NCBI RefSeq assembly: GCF_001938945.1
Contig: NZ_MKIO01000027.1
Coordinates: 41,550-105,549, forward strand
DNA: 64,000 nucleotides
Source: Xaviernesmea rhizosphaerae
Lineage (GTDB): Bacteria; Pseudomonadota; Alphaproteobacteria; Rhizobiales; Rhizobiaceae
Direction: 5' to 3'
The notes beneath the pieces are model-generated. The model did no database searches, was not told the origin of the DNA, and worked only from the letters and a program-made list of their open reading frames with translations. Numbering within the stretch: the first letter of the stretch is position 1; each line of letters opens with the position of its first letter. The translations under genes were made by a program, and so were the position numbers. Positions 8,433-18,561 of the stretch are shown here, piece after piece.

Positions 8433-9085
8433 TTATCCCAGCGCTGCCCGCAGCCGAGGTGCTGCGAAATCCAGGAAGGTGCGCAGTTTGAGTGGGAGCA
8501 GACCGTTTGGAAGGTAAAGCAGGTGCACCGGCGAGGCCGGGCGTTCAAATTCTTCCAAGACCGGCTTGAGCAGACCTTGGTCAACCAGTTTTCTGGCCTG
8601 ATAAGACATCACCCGCGTGAGTCCGAGACCGGAGGCCGCTGCGTCGACGGCCGCTTCTGCGGTGTTGACCGGAAGTCGAGGGCGAATGTCGACGGACGAC
8701 GTCTTTTTTCCCTCTCGAAAAGGCCAGGCGTGAGAGGATTGCGCGCCGTCAAAAGCGATGCATCGGTGAACGTTCAGATCACGCGGATGAATGGGCGCTA
8801 AATAGGCGCTCAGATAGTCCGGCCTGGCGTAGACGCCATGTCTGACCTGTCCAAGGCCGCAGCGCCATCAAATTTGAATCCGCCAGCGCTCCGATCCGCA
8901 AGGCGACGTCAATATGGTCCTCAGCCAGGTTGTTGTTCCGATCGCCGAGCGTCAGTCGCATATTGATATCGGGAAAAGCCTTCAGAAAATCGCCGATCAC
9001 GGGCAGAAGGTGCAATCTGCCGAAGACGATCGGGGCGGTGACCGTCAGATCGCCTTTCGGGCCGATGCGCTTACGGCTCGGTCCA
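8433..9085 (-). pseudogene. LysR-family regulator remnant (truncated, frameshifted)
   Basis: Reading leftward from about 9085, one frame gives GPKGDLTVTAPIVFGRLHLL and goes on through FLKAFPDINMRLTLGDRN and DHIDVALRIG, the start of a LysR effector domain. Around 8840-8865 the homology shifts frame, then continues with RPDYLSAYLAPIHPRDL, RPRLPVNTAEAAVDAA, SGLGLTRVMSYQARKL and LRTFLDFAAPRLRAALG to a TAA at 8433. The DNA-binding domain is missing: the 5' end is replaced by the 3' end of the chemoreceptor gene, whose last residues overlap the remnant. One frameshift plus truncation make it non-functional. Confidence 0.8.
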
Positions 9086-10831
9086 ACCATGCCCCGAGCC
9101 TCCGGCAACCCGTTTTGTAACCTGGCGGCTTGAGAAAGCCACCACCTCACCGCGGTGGCCGGGGTGTTGGGAGCCGGCGGGCTGCGTGCGAAATTGCTCG
9201 ACGAGAACTGCGAGCGCTTTTGCGCGTTCGGCAAGCTCGTGGCTGGCGGCGTTCTGCTCCTCGACACTGGCTGCGTTTTGCTGCGTTCCCTGATCGAGAA
9301 GCGTGACGGCCTGATTGATCTCCTTGATGCCGATGGACTGCTCCTTGCTCGCCTCCACGATCGCCAGCACGTTCCTGTCGATGGTCTGTACCCGGAGAAC
9401 GATCGATTCCAGTGCCTTGCCCGTTTTGCCCACCAGGTCGACGCCAGAGGCCACCTGGCCTGAAGAGGTGGTGATCAGCTGCTTTATCTCCTTGGCTGCC
9501 TTTGCGGATCGCTGCGCAAGTTCGCGCACTTCCTGGGCCACCACGGCGAAGCCTTTTCCGGCCTCGCCGGCACGCGCGGCTTCGACGCCTGCATTCAATG
9601 CAAGCAAGTTCGTCTGAAACGCGATTTCGTCGATCACGTTGATGATGCTGGAAATTTCCTTTGCTGAATTCTCGATCTCTCCCATGGCGGCAACAGCCGA
9701 CGTGACAACCTGCCCAGACTGCTCCGCAGCCTCGCGGGTTTCACGAACCATGGTTCCCGCCTCGGAGGCACGCTGGCTAGCGTCATTCACGGTCTGCGTG
9801 ATCTCTTCCAACGCCGCAGAGGTTTGCTCCAGGGCCGCCGCCTGCTGCTCTGTCCGCTTCGCAATGCCCCCGGCATTTTCCAGCAGTTCGCTTGACGTCA
9901 AGACAATTCCGTTTGAGAGACCGGTGATCTCGGAAATCACCGTCTCAAGCTTGGCCACCGCCGCATTGAAGTCCTGCCGCGTGCTTTCCATCGACTTGTC
10001 CATCTCGACGTGAACCTGCGCCGTCAGGTCGCCATTGGCAAGCCGGCCAATGGCGGTGCTCAGGATGCCGACGGACTTCATGCGCTCCGTCACGTCCGTC
10101 GCGAACTTCACGACACGATAGACCTGCCCGCGGGATGAATAGACGGGATTATAGGTTGCCTGGATCCAGACCTCCCGGCCGTTCTTGCCGACGCGTTTGA
10201 ATGTGTCTGAAAAGAACTCGCCAGCCCGCAGCCGCTGCCAGAATTCTTCATATCTCTTCGAGGCTGTATAGGTTGCGTCACAGAAAATTCGGTGATGCTT
10301 GTCGAGGATCTCGGCACGCTGGTAACCCATCGCCTGGCAGAAGGCCTGATTGGCTTCCACGACCACACCTTCGGGCGAGAATTCAATGACGGCGACGGAG
10401 CGCTCCAGCGCGCGCAGGAGGTTCTCGTTGTGCAGGGAGGCGATCTTGGTCGCGGTGATGTCGGTGGCGATCTTCAGGACGCCGGTCACCTTGCCGTGCT
10501 CGATGATCGGGTCATAGGATGCCTCGATCCAGATGTCCTCGCCCGATTTCGAAATGCGGCGAAACTGACCGCGCTGCGGCTTGCCCGCTGCGAGATCTTT
10601 CCAGAACGTCACGTAGGCGTCAGAGGAGCGGAGCGCTTCTTCGACAAAGATGCGATGATGCTTGCCGACAAACTCCGACAGCTCGTAGCCGACGGCGTCG
10701 CAGAATTTCTTGTTGGCCCCTTGCACCACACCATCGGGTGTGAACCAAATCAGAGCATGGGAGTGCGCGATTGCCCTATAGTGCTTGAGTGCCACACGCT
10801 GCTCCAAGAACTTCTCAAACACTGATAGCAT
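9071..10831 (-). CDS. PAS-PAS methyl-accepting chemotaxis protein (soluble type)
   Basis: A 586-residue chemoreceptor with two consecutive PAS domains (~15-130 and ~135-250; each ends in the [18 protein letters not shown] strand) and a signalling domain whose hairpin tip is the canonical [25 protein letters not shown]-like stretch [11 protein letters not shown] separates them. No membrane helix or signal peptide is visible, so it should sit in the cytoplasm and sense redox, oxygen or energy state like Aer-type receptors. The C-terminal tail ([13 protein letters not shown]) runs into the LysR remnant, so the native end may be lost. GGGAG directly abuts the ATG; a GTG nine bases later (10822) may be the true start. 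Confidence 0.9.
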   Translation of the reverse strand: MLSVFEKFLEQRVALKHYRAIAHSHALIWFTPDGVVQGANKKFCDAVGYELSEFVGKHHRIFVEEALRSSDAYVTFWKDLAAGKPQRGQFRRISKSGEDIWIEASYDPIIEHGKVTGVLKIATDITATKIASLHNENLLRALERSVAVIEFSPEGVVVEANQAFCQAMGYQRAEILDKHHRIFCDATYTASKRYEEFWQRLRAGEFFSDTFKRVGKNGREVWIQATYNPVYSSRGQVYRVVKFATDVTERMKSVGILSTAIGRLANGDLTAQVHVEMDKSMESTRQDFNAAVAKLETVISEITGLSNGIVLTSSELLENAGGIAKRTEQQAAALEQTSAALEEITQTVNDASQRASEAGTMVRETREAAEQSGQVVTSAVAAMGEIENSAKEISSIINVIDEIAFQTNLLALNAGVEAARAGEAGKGFAVVAQEVRELAQRSAKAAKEIKQLITTSSGQVASGVDLVGKTGKALESIVLRVQTIDRNVLAIVEASKEQSIGIKEINQAVTLLDQGTQQNAASVEEQNAASHELAERAKALAVLVEQFRTQPAGSQHPGHRGEVVAFSSRQVTKRVAGGSGHGWTEP

Positions 10832-11269
10832 CTCCCGACGATCTTTTACCTAAGTGAATTTTATCGTGAGAATAGAAAAATCGGTAAATTCAACCAATCT
10901 ACATGGTGACATATTCCTCCCTAATTTTGACGAGTCATGTGCGTTGCAACGTCATAATCCCATGAGGTTATCGATGCGACGACATTGTGCTCTCTTCGCG
11001 CCGAGATGGTGCTCGCAAACAAAGGACGGATCAGGCAGACGCATCTTTTGACGATGGACGTCACAGAACAAGGTTTGCTGCCCTGTCATCAGGAGCGATT
11101 GCCCGAAGATGCAGCGCTGATCATGTCAAGAGATGCGGGGAAGGCGAGCTGGTCGTCGTGCCAGGACAGCGGCGGTTCGGCTGCACGGGGGCAAAGGCAC
11201 GGCTGGGGCGTGCCGGGAACTTTCGCAGGCGGGCAAGGTTCGAGGGCGGCAACAACCGGGAGCCGAGCC
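10832..11269. other. Divergent intergenic region, no gene recognised
   Basis: Between the PAS chemoreceptor and the SMP-30-like gene. The stretch 10850-10980 is clearly AT-richer than its surroundings and is the likely location of the two divergent promoters. The GC-rich part 10985-11269 is open in the frame of the next gene, but its translation is compositionally odd and lies before an evident signal peptide, so it is taken as leader. Confidence 0.5.
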
Positions 11270-12439
11270 ATGCCCAATCCATATTTCCGAATGCGCGCGC
11301 TCTTGGCCGCCACCTGCGCTGTGATGTTGTCGCCGTCGCTGTCCGCCCATGCCCAGACAATGGAGCGGCTGACGAACAAGGCAAAAGAACTTGTGGCGCC
11401 GGTCACGGGAAAAACGGATGATCGACTGCAGAAGGTCGCGACATTTGAGCATCAGGTCACCGGGGTGACGGTGTCGGAAGATGGAAGGATCTTCGTCAAT
11501 TTTCCGCGATGGTCGGAAGATGTTCCGGTCTCGGTCGCCGAAGTCATGCAGGATGGCTCGATCCGGCCTTATCCCGACGATGCCTGGAATGCCTGGCGCA
11601 ACGCGAAAATGTCCGAACTCTCGCCGAAGGATCACTTCGTCACGGTCCAGAGTGTCGTGGCCGATGGCCGGGGGTCGCTCTGGGTCGTGGACCCGGCAGC
11701 GCCCAACAGCGAAAAGACGGTGAAGGACGGGCCGAAGCTGGTTCAGATCGACCTGAAGACCAATACGGTCAAACGCGTCTACCCGTTCCCGCCCGAGATC
11801 GCCGGCCCGGCCAGCTACCTGAACGATGTGCGCATCGCGCCGGACGGCGCCTTCGCCTATTTCACCGATTCCGGCGCACCGGGCGGCCTGGTGGTTCTCG
11901 ATCTGAAGGCGGGAAAGGCGTGGCGCGTTCTCAGCGATGATCCCTCCACCCAGTTCGAAAAGGACGTCGTGGTTCATGTCGACGGCAAGCCGCTTCGCAG
12001 GCCCGATGGCCGTCAGCCGCTGTTCAATGCCGATAGCATCGCCCTTTCGAAAGACGGGACGACGCTTTACTGGAAGGCGCTGACCGGAAAAACGCTCTAT
12101 CGCATCTCGACCGCGGCCCTGCAGAACGCATCGCAGGACCCCTCTGCCGCCAAGGCTGAAAAACACGCGGACAGGGAGCCCACCGACGGTTTGTGGATCG
12201 ACGACCAGAACCGCATCTATCTGAGCGCCATCCAGGATGACAGCATCAAGATCCTGAGCGCAGACGGCAAGCTCACCTCGTTCCTCCAGGATAGCCGCCT
12301 GCGTTGGCCGGATACCTTCTCGCAAGGGCCGGATGGCACGATGTATGTCACCGCATCGCACATCCAGGACTCACCCTGGTTTCACCCGGGGTGGACGGAT
12401 GACGCCTTCACGCTCTTCAAGTTCACGCCGCCGAAGTGA
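11270..12439 (+). CDS. Secreted SMP-30/yellow-family six-bladed beta-propeller protein
   Basis: A 389-residue protein with a signal peptide (MPNPYFRMRALLAATCAVML, cleavage after AHA near 28). The mature part matches the L-dopachrome tautomerase-related/major royal jelly protein branch of SMP-30 propellers: VTVSEDGRIFVNFPRW, SVVADGRGSLWVVDP, SYLNDVRIAPDGAFAYFTDS and GTLYRISTA-like repeats, with NADSIALSKDGTTLYW. Related bacterial proteins are often annotated as gluconolactonase-like but the activity is generally undefined. The start was moved from an upstream in-frame ATG (10985) to 11270 because the signal peptide begins there; 11291 is also possible. Monocistronic. Confidence 0.8.
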   Translation: MPNPYFRMRALLAATCAVMLSPSLSAHAQTMERLTNKAKELVAPVTGKTDDRLQKVATFEHQVTGVTVSEDGRIFVNFPRWSEDVPVSVAEVMQDGSIRPYPDDAWNAWRNAKMSELSPKDHFVTVQSVVADGRGSLWVVDPAAPNSEKTVKDGPKLVQIDLKTNTVKRVYPFPPEIAGPASYLNDVRIAPDGAFAYFTDSGAPGGLVVLDLKAGKAWRVLSDDPSTQFEKDVVVHVDGKPLRRPDGRQPLFNADSIALSKDGTTLYWKALTGKTLYRISTAALQNASQDPSAAKAEKHADREPTDGLWIDDQNRIYLSAIQDDSIKILSADGKLTSFLQDSRLRWPDTFSQGPDGTMYVTASHIQDSPWFHPGWTDDAFTLFKFTPPK

Positions 12440-12492
12440 CGGCGACGCCATGTCGCGTTTCATACCGGCCCGAAGATGATAGGTGCTTCTGA

Positions 12493-12519
12493 GAGCATCG
12501 GAGTATTGCTCCGATGCTC
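12493..12519. repeat. Inverted repeat between convergent genes
   Basis: Perfect 11-bp stem GAGCATCGGAG / CTCCGATGCTC with loop TATTG, placed between the convergent SMP-30-like gene and the SDR gene. There is no T-run on either side, so a transcription stop is possible but not certain. Confidence 0.6.
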
Positions 12520-12643
12520 AAAAGGGGAAGCCAAGTGCGGCGCGAGACGGAATCCTCCTCACCGCTCATGGCCCAGACCAGTGGACCCTGCCGCCCGCTT
12601 TGCAGCGTGGGGCAAGGCCTGCGGCTCCCCGCCTGAAACCGAC

Positions 12644-13372
12644 CTACACGTCGAAATTGGTCGGCAAGACGATCATGTCGCGGATCGTGACGTTGCGCGG
12701 GCGCGTCAACATGAAGAGGATGGCTTCGGACACTTCGGTCGGTTCGATCAGGCTTCCATTGGCTTTCGCCTTTTCGAGGTTTTCCGCCGGCCAGTCGGCG
12801 AGCAGGGCGGAAACGACCGGGCCAGGAGAGACCTGGCCGACCCTGATGCCGTGGCCCTTCAACTGCCGACGCATGATCTGGACAAAGCTGGTGATCGCCC
12901 ATTTTGAGCTGGAATAGACCGGCTCCCAGTGGATCGGTGCGTGGCCGGCCACGGAGCAGGTGACCAGAATGTCGCCGGTTCCGCGCCCGATCATATGCGG
13001 AGCGATGTCGTGGACGTTTTTCATGACGGCGTTCACGTTGAGATTGAGCATCCGGTCGATCGTCGCGTTGTCGGTGTCGATCAGGTCCCCGCCAATATAG
13101 GAGCCCGCATTGCAGTGCAGAATGTCGATGTGATCGACCTTGGCAAGGATGTCCGGCACCATGGCCGCGCAGCTGACGGGATCGAGAAGATCGGTGACCT
13201 GCATGACCACGGCATCGCCGAATTCGTCCTGATAGGTCTGGAGCGCCTGCTTGTTGTAGTCCACCATCACCACCGTCGCACCGGCTTCGACCAGCGCCCG
13301 GGTCGTTGCCAGGCCGATCCCGGAGGCTGCGCCCGTGACCGCAGCGATCTTTCCTTCGAGTAATTTGGTCAT
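12644..13372 (-). CDS. SDR-family oxidoreductase (polyol operon)
   Basis: A 242-residue short-chain dehydrogenase. It shows the NAD(P) motif TGAASGIG (residues 14-21), Asp at MVDYNK (suggesting NAD preference), the CNAGSY motif and the catalytic YSSSK. It is the last gene of the polyol operon, 23 bases after the other SDR. The ATG at 13372 follows AAGAGGCG; a longer upstream frame is antisense noise in the neighbour. Probable role: oxidation of a sugar alcohol (for example ribitol, arabitol or galactitol) to a ketose, or the reverse. Exact substrate cannot be read from sequence. Confidence 0.85.
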   Translation of the reverse strand: MTKLLEGKIAAVTGAASGIGLATTRALVEAGATVVMVDYNKQALQTYQDEFGDAVVMQVTDLLDPVSCAAMVPDILAKVDHIDILHCNAGSYIGGDLIDTDNATIDRMLNLNVNAVMKNVHDIAPHMIGRGTGDILVTCSVAGHAPIHWEPVYSSSKWAITSFVQIMRRQLKGHGIRVGQVSPGPVVSALLADWPAENLEKAKANGSLIEPTEVSEAILFMLTRPRNVTIRDMIVLPTNFDV

Positions 13373-13395
13373 CGTCTCGTTTCGCCTCTTGGTTT

Positions 13396-14124
13396 TCAGA
13401 CAGAAAGGAAGCCGCCGTCGACAGGCAGGACGGCGCCGCTGATCATGGGCGCGTCCTCTGACAGCAGCAGTGCGATGGACCGTGCGACATCCTGGACCTC
13501 CGCAAAGCGTCCCAGGGGGTGACGAACCATCATCGGGTCTCGCTTGGAGGGCTCGGACCATGCCGCCGCGGCAAGCTCCGTCATGGTGACCGTCGGCGCC
13601 ACGGCGTTGACCCGGATGCGATGAGCGCCGAGTTCCTTGGCCATGACGCGGGTTGCGGCTTCGAGCCCCGCTTTCGAGGCGGCATAGGCCAGGTGATCGA
13701 CGAAGCCGCGATGGCCGGCGATCGATGTGACATTCACGATCGCACCGCCGCCGCCATTTGCAATGCGGGCCCGGGCGAACTCCTGTGCGCAGATGAGCGC
13801 CGCGCGCAGGTTGATCCCGAGCACCGTCTCGTAGCCCTGCTCGGTCATGTCGAGCACGCTTTCGAGCACGTTGGTGCCCGCGCAATTGATCAGCGCGTCT
13901 GCGAGCCCCGCTGTCTTCATGGCCGCGCGTGCGGCCGCATTGTCCGCGAGGTCCACGGAGATGACGGTCGCACCGAAGTTGCGCGCGAGATCATCAAGAT
14001 CGGTCTGCGAGCGTGACATGGCGACGATCCGCGCGCCGCGCTCGCTAAACAATTCAACGCAGGCGCGGCCGATACCCTTGCCGGCACCCGTGATGATGAT
14101 CGTTTTTCCAGTAAAATCCGACAT
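13396..14124 (-). CDS. SDR-family oxidoreductase, L-xylulose reductase-like
   Basis: A 242-residue SDR with TGAGKGIG, NCAGTN, NVTSIAGHRGFVDHLAYAAS and K, and the C-terminal SGAVLPVDGGFLSV. Length and the MSRSQTDLDDL segment after beta-2 (Arg rather than Asp) resemble L-xylulose/dicarbonyl reductases, which interconvert xylitol and L-xylulose with NADP(H). It lies between the transporter ATPase gene and the second SDR. In this context it probably oxidises an imported pentitol. The start at 14124 lies 25 bases after the ATPase stop; upstream in-frame starts (14190) would overlap that gene. Confidence 0.83.
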   Translation of the reverse strand: MSDFTGKTIIITGAGKGIGRACVELFSERGARIVAMSRSQTDLDDLARNFGATVISVDLADNAAARAAMKTAGLADALINCAGTNVLESVLDMTEQGYETVLGINLRAALICAQEFARARIANGGGGAIVNVTSIAGHRGFVDHLAYAASKAGLEAATRVMAKELGAHRIRVNAVAPTVTMTELAAAAWSEPSKRDPMMVRHPLGRFAEVQDVARSIALLLSEDAPMISGAVLPVDGGFLSV

Positions 14125-14149
14125 GGTGGTTCGTCCAGTGCTGCCTGCC

Positions 14150-15220
14150 TCAGGGGGAAATTCGCTGCTCGGTCTGCTTGTCGAAGACATGCGCCGTCGC
14201 CGGATCGACGGCGAGCGCGATCGTATCTCCGGCTTTCAGCGCATGGCGCTCGCGAAAGGCGCACAGGACCCGCTGCCCCGCCAACTGAGCCGCCACGAGG
14301 ATTTCGGCCCCTGTCGGCTCGATCAGTTCAACCGTCGCCGGTGCGCCCTGATCACCGCGTGACAGGATCCAGTGGTCGGGACGAATGCCGTAGATCGCGT
14401 CCTGGCCGTCTCGTGCCCGCGTGCCGGGCGGAAGGGAAAAACTCGAGCCGTCCGCCAGCCGCGCCGCGTTCGATTTAAGATCGATCTTGACGGAGAGCTT
14501 GTTCATCGCCGGCGATCCGATGAAGCCGGCGACGAAGATGTTCGCCGGCCGGTCGTAGAGCTCCAGCGGCGCCCCGATCTGCTCCACCTTGCCGTCGCGC
14601 AGGACGACGATGCGGTCCGCCATCGTCATGGCCTCGATCTGGTCATGCGTGACGTAAACGGAGGTGGCGCCGAGGCGCTGATGGAGCGCCTTGATTTCCG
14701 AGCGCATGTCCACGCGCAAGGCGGCATCCAGGTTCGACAGGGGCTCGTCGAAGAAAAACGCCTTGGGACTGCGAACCATGGCGCGGCCCATGGCGACACG
14801 CTGCCGCTGGCCGCCGGAGAGCGCCTTCGGGTAGCGGTCGAGATAGGGCGTCAGCCGCAGCATCTCGGCGGCCTTGTCGACCTTGGCATTGCGGTCGGGG
14901 AGGGTGTCGCCGCGCAGCTTGAGAGCGAAGGCCATGTTCTCGCGAACGGTCATGTGCGGATAGAGCGCGTAGTTCTGGAAGACCATCGCCACGTCACGGT
15001 CCTTGGCGGCGATGTTATCGACGCGCTGCCCGCCGAGCCTGATGGTCCCGCCGGTGATGTCCTCAAGCCCGGCGAGCGTCCGCAGCAGCGTTGACTTCCC
15101 GCAGCCGGAGGGACCCACCAGCACGACGAATTCGCCGTCCGCTATGTCGAACGAAATGTCGCGTAACGCATGATAGGCACCGTAGTGCTTGTCGACCTTG
15201 TCGAGCTCGATCGTTGCCAT
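14150..15220 (-). CDS. CUT1 sugar/polyol importer ATPase (UgpC/MalK family)
   Basis: A 356-residue single-domain ATPase with C-terminal OB-type regulatory domain. Walker A is GPSGCGKST, the signature LSGGQRQRVAMGRAM and Walker B FFFDEPLSNLD; the switch His lies in VYVTHDQ. The C-terminal domain carries IYGIRPDHW and VELIEPTGAE, typical of UgpC/MalK/SmoK proteins. It energises the permease pair at 16723-18431. It is separated from them by the dehydrogenase gene and a 249-bp gap that includes a REP-like palindrome, an arrangement that may lower or uncouple its expression. Confidence 0.93.
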   Translation of the reverse strand: MATIELDKVDKHYGAYHALRDISFDIADGEFVVLVGPSGCGKSTLLRTLAGLEDITGGTIRLGGQRVDNIAAKDRDVAMVFQNYALYPHMTVRENMAFALKLRGDTLPDRNAKVDKAAEMLRLTPYLDRYPKALSGGQRQRVAMGRAMVRSPKAFFFDEPLSNLDAALRVDMRSEIKALHQRLGATSVYVTHDQIEAMTMADRIVVLRDGKVEQIGAPLELYDRPANIFVAGFIGSPAMNKLSVKIDLKSNAARLADGSSFSLPPGTRARDGQDAIYGIRPDHWILSRGDQGAPATVELIEPTGAEILVAAQLAGQRVLCAFRERHALKAGDTIALAVDPATAHVFDKQTEQRISP

Positions 15221-15436
15221 GTATCAATCCTCAGTCGCTTGCGCGGTCTGGCCGCTGATCATTCGGTAAGGCATCCGTGCGGAGCGATCGGTGCAGGCTG
15301 CTTCAGCGGGGTCGGTCGATCGGCGCGACCACGACTCTTGCCCTGCGCTCTGCGCTCCGCGGAGGCGTGCGAGAACATCGGACTGAAAGTCATCCACAGT
15401 CCAATGCTCTATGTTTTTGTTTTCAAATCGGATTTT

Positions 15437-15460
15437 CCGAAGACGGGTTCCCGTTTTCGG
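15437..15460. repeat. REP-like palindrome, copy 1
   Basis: Imperfect palindrome CCGAAGACGG...CCGTTTTCGG followed by TCCGATG. Related units occur at 31136, 40293, 49755 and 58481, all intergenic. It sits downstream of the dehydrogenase gene inside the polyol operon. Confidence 0.65.
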
Positions 15461-15469
15461 TCCGATGGG

Positions 15470-16510
15470 CTAGCGTCCCAGCTCGATCTGGATCTTCACG
15501 GAAGACGGTTTCGGCCGTACGGCATAGTCGAAAGCCTCGACAGACTGCTCGAAGGCATAGGTGTCGGTGATCAAGGCATCGACGCTGATCTGGTTCGACC
15601 CAAGCAGCGCGACGATGCGCGGATAGACATGCGCGTATCGGAACACGTGTTCGACGCGCAGCTCCTTGGTCTGGGCGATCACGACATCGAAGGCCACCGG
15701 CTTTACCGGCATTCCCACAAGCACGATGGCGCCACCAGGGCAGGCATGGTGCAGGCTGTCCGCGATGACTTCGGCCGCGCCGGAGCATTCGAGGACGACA
15801 TCCACACCCCAGCCATCGGTTTCGCGGGCGATGACGCTCTTCAGATCCTGCGAGCGGATGTTGACCGTCATGATGGCAGGGCCGAGCTTGCGCGCGACGT
15901 CGAGCTTTTCATCGACGATGTCGGTGACGATCACCTTGGCGCAGCCGGCCGACAGCGCGGCGATGGCCGTCACCATGCCGATCGGCCCGGCGCCAGTGAC
16001 GAGCGCAATCGCGCCCGGCGTCAGCTTCGCCTTGGAAATGGCGTGAAATCCGACGGCCAGCGGTTCGACCATGGCGCCGGCGGCGTAGGAGACATTGTCG
16101 GGAAGCTTGAAAGTAAAGGCGGCAGGATGCACCACGCTCGGCCTCAGCACGCCATGCACCGGCGGCGTCGCCCAGAAACGCACGGCGGGATCGAGATTGT
16201 AGAGACCAAGGCGCGAGGCGCGGCTGTTCGCATCGGGAATGCCGGGCTCCATGCAGACGCGGTCGCCCACTTTCAGCGTGTCGACCGCGCTGCCGACCTC
16301 CTCGATGACGCCGGCAGCCTCATGCCCGAGGATCATCGGTTCCCGCACCACGAAGGGGCCGATCGCGCCGTGGGTGTAATAATGGACATCCGACCCGCAG
16401 ACGCCGACGGTCTTGATGGCGATGCGCACATCGGTGGGGCCCAGCGTTTCCTTCGGGTCCAGATCGCGAATGCGCAGTTCGTTTTTACGTTCGAGGACGA
16501 GCGATCTCAT
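15470..16510 (-). CDS. Zinc-dependent xylitol/sorbitol-type dehydrogenase
   Basis: A 346-residue medium-chain dehydrogenase. Catalytic zinc residues are seen in [11 protein letters not shown] and GHEAAG, the Rossmann motif is GAGPIGMV, and Asp in VTDIVDEK indicates NAD. The usual four-cysteine structural zinc loop is absent; instead [20 protein letters not shown] occupies its place, as in bacterial xylitol dehydrogenases that lack the structural metal. Expected reaction: xylitol to D-xylulose (D-xylulose reductase), possibly also D-sorbitol to fructose. It belongs to the operon of the CUT1 importer and follows the small membrane protein gene closely. No xylulokinase lies in the window. Confidence 0.85.
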   Translation of the reverse strand: MRSLVLERKNELRIRDLDPKETLGPTDVRIAIKTVGVCGSDVHYYTHGAIGPFVVREPMILGHEAAGVIEEVGSAVDTLKVGDRVCMEPGIPDANSRASRLGLYNLDPAVRFWATPPVHGVLRPSVVHPAAFTFKLPDNVSYAAGAMVEPLAVGFHAISKAKLTPGAIALVTGAGPIGMVTAIAALSAGCAKVIVTDIVDEKLDVARKLGPAIMTVNIRSQDLKSVIARETDGWGVDVVLECSGAAEVIADSLHHACPGGAIVLVGMPVKPVAFDVVIAQTKELRVEHVFRYAHVYPRIVALLGSNQISVDALITDTYAFEQSVEAFDYAVRPKPSSVKIQIELGR

Positions 16511-16514
16511 CTTT

Positions 16515-16718
16515 TCAGCCCTTTCGGATAATGAATACAGCCAGCGCCAGGCAGAGCACCGTCGCCACCCAAAGCGGCAACAGGCCCTCGAGGAAGCGCA
16601 TCCACAACAGATGCACCAGGATCAGGATCACGACCGAGATGAAGCCCCTGTCGAAGCCATTGGTTCGGATCGGCAGGAAGCCGTCGCGTTCGCTTTGCTC
16701 TGGTTGAAAGCCACCCAT
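16515..16718 (-). CDS. Small membrane protein of the polyol ABC operon
   Basis: A 67-residue protein with a polar N terminus ([20 protein letters not shown]) and two hydrophobic segments, about residues 27-43 and 46-63, ending IIRKG. It is packed between a permease gene (4 bases) and the dehydrogenase gene (4 bases), so it is almost certainly translated. Small two-helix proteins occur at this place in several rhizobial CUT1 polyol and glycerol operons, where they may assist the permease. No function is recognised with certainty. Confidence 0.7.
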   Translation of the reverse strand: MGGFQPEQSERDGFLPIRTNGFDRGFISVVILILVHLLWMRFLEGLLPLWVATVLCLALAVFIIRKG

Positions 16719-16722
16719 CGTC

Positions 16723-17556
16723 TTACCCTTTCAATGCACCGAAGGTGAGGCCGGCCACGATGTGCTTCTGGACAAAGCCGAGCACGATCAGCGCCGGAAG
16801 CGTCGTCAGGAAGGCCATCGCCGCCATCTCGCCCCAGTTCGTTCCGGTCACCGAGACGTATTCGGCAAGCGCTGTCGTGACGGTTCTGGCATTGGCCGAG
16901 GAGGTCAGGGTCGCCGCGAACAGATATTCGTTCCAGGCGAAGATCCAGGTGAGGATGAACGTCACGGCCAGGCCCGGCCGCGCCAGCGGCAGGATGACGT
17001 TGGAGAGCACCTGCGCGGTTGTCGCGCCATCGACCCGTGCCGCTTCGTCGAGCTCCAGCGGGATGCCGTCCAGCATGCCCTTCAGGAGCCAGATGGCGAA
17101 AGGCAGGTTGAATACGCAATAGAGCAGGATCAGGCCGATCTTCGTGTCGAACAGCATGGCGTCGCCGAACACGAACCACTTGGTGAACAGCAGGAACAGC
17201 GGCAGCAGGAACACCGCGGGCGGCGCCATGCGGTTGGTGATCAGCCAGAAGAACACGTTGTCGCCGCCGCTGATCCTGTACCGCGAGAGCCCGAACGCGG
17301 CGAGCAGGCCGAGCGCGCAGACCAGGGCGGCATTGGATGTCGCCACGAGCATCGAATTCCAGAGATAGCGCAGGAATGTCGCGCTGTTCAGCACTGCCAG
17401 GAAGTTGTCCCAGTAGACGGCGTCGATCAGGACGGACTTCGAATAGAGCTTCACGCGCGGGCGCATGGAGACCACCAGCATCCACCAGACCGGGAGCAAG
17501 GTGAGAAGGGTAAGGCCTATCCACAGGAGGAAAGAGGCAAGACCGGAGCGTCTCAT
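16723..17556 (-). CDS. CUT1 polyol importer permease (MalG/SmoG type)
   Basis: A 277-residue permease with six predicted helices beginning [20 protein letters not shown]. The cytoplasmic EAA loop is present as [20 protein letters not shown] (Gly at the expected place), the contact site for the ATPase. The start at 17556 overlaps the previous permease stop by ATGA. It forms the channel with the partner permease. Family members of this type in rhizobia transport sorbitol, mannitol, xylitol or related polyols, which fits the dehydrogenase genes nearby. Confidence 0.92.
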   Translation of the reverse strand: MRRSGLASFLLWIGLTLLTLLPVWWMLVVSMRPRVKLYSKSVLIDAVYWDNFLAVLNSATFLRYLWNSMLVATSNAALVCALGLLAAFGLSRYRISGGDNVFFWLITNRMAPPAVFLLPLFLLFTKWFVFGDAMLFDTKIGLILLYCVFNLPFAIWLLKGMLDGIPLELDEAARVDGATTAQVLSNVILPLARPGLAVTFILTWIFAWNEYLFAATLTSSANARTVTTALAEYVSVTGTNWGEMAAMAFLTTLPALIVLGFVQKHIVAGLTFGALKG

Positions 17557-18431
17557 TGGGCACCTCCCTTGCGGCCCGTCATCGCAACGAACAGGAGCCA
17601 GCTCAAAACAATCGTGACATAGAGGGTCAGCAGCGACATGGCCGCGCCGTAGCCGTAATCCGTCTTCGGAAACACGTTGATCCAGATATGAAGGCCGATG
17701 AAGCGTGTCGCCTCGGCGGGACCACCCTTGGTCAGCATCCACACTTCGTCGACCGAGCGCAGCGCGTCCATCAGGCGGATGAAGACGGTTGTCAGCAGCA
17801 CCGGCTTCAACATCGGCACGATCACGTACCAGAAGATCTGCAGCTTGTTGCCGCCGTCGATCTGCGCCTGCTCCAGCGGTTCCTTCGGCAGGGCGGTCAA
17901 TCCCGCCATCAGCGACAGTGTCACGAAGGGTGTCCAGTGCCACAGGTCCATGACGATTGCCGTGCCGAAGGCATGATAGGCATTGGTCGAGATATTGTAG
18001 TCGATGCCGAACCACAGCTTCAGGTAATAGGGGATGATGCCGAAGCCCGGAACGCAGAGCAGCCGCCAGGTGGCGCCGACCGCAATCGGCGCGACGACGA
18101 TCGGCAGGGTGTGGATGGTGCGGAAGAACTGGCGGCCCCACAGCCGGTCGGCCATCAGCGCACGGGCCAGAACATAGCCAAGCAGCAGTTCGCTGACGAC
18201 GACGATGAAGGCGAAGACGAGCGTGCGCGCCAGCGAATTCAGGAACGTCGCGTCGAAGACAAGGTTTCGATAGTTCTGCAGTCCCGCCCAGCGCAGCGTG
18301 GGATCGACGGCATTGCTGTTCCAGTCGAAGAAGCCGACATAGAGGATGTAGAGGAAGGGAATGAACCCGACCACGAAGAGGATTAACGTGGCTGGTGCGA
18401 GAAACAGCCATCCGATGTTGGATCGTCTCAT
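17553..18431 (-). CDS. CUT1 polyol importer permease (MalF/SmoF type)
   Basis: A 292-residue permease starting [20 protein letters not shown], with six helices and an EAA-like loop [20 protein letters not shown]. The ATG at 18431 follows GGAGCGTAGG; the frame is open further upstream but into the intergenic gap after the binding-protein gene. It partners the next permease (ATGA overlap) to form the transmembrane channel for the substrate delivered by the binding protein at 18562-19992. Confidence 0.92.
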   Translation of the reverse strand: MRRSNIGWLFLAPATLILFVVGFIPFLYILYVGFFDWNSNAVDPTLRWAGLQNYRNLVFDATFLNSLARTLVFAFIVVVSELLLGYVLARALMADRLWGRQFFRTIHTLPIVVAPIAVGATWRLLCVPGFGIIPYYLKLWFGIDYNISTNAYHAFGTAIVMDLWHWTPFVTLSLMAGLTALPKEPLEQAQIDGGNKLQIFWYVIVPMLKPVLLTTVFIRLMDALRSVDEVWMLTKGGPAEATRFIGLHIWINVFPKTDYGYGAAMSLLTLYVTIVLSWLLFVAMTGRKGGAQ

Positions 18432-18561
18432 CCTACGCTCCGACAAATCAGTCTTGAAAGATGTTTGACAAGGGCTCGGCGAGAGAGCTCGCGACCCACG
18501 GTCGGTGAAGGGCGGCCAGCTTCGCAAAGCTGGCCGCCCGCCGCTGGGAGAGTGCGGTCCG

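Noticed and set aside
10985..11269. 95-codon N-terminal extension of the SMP-30-like gene
   Set aside because: An evident signal peptide begins at 11270, and the upstream residues look non-coding.
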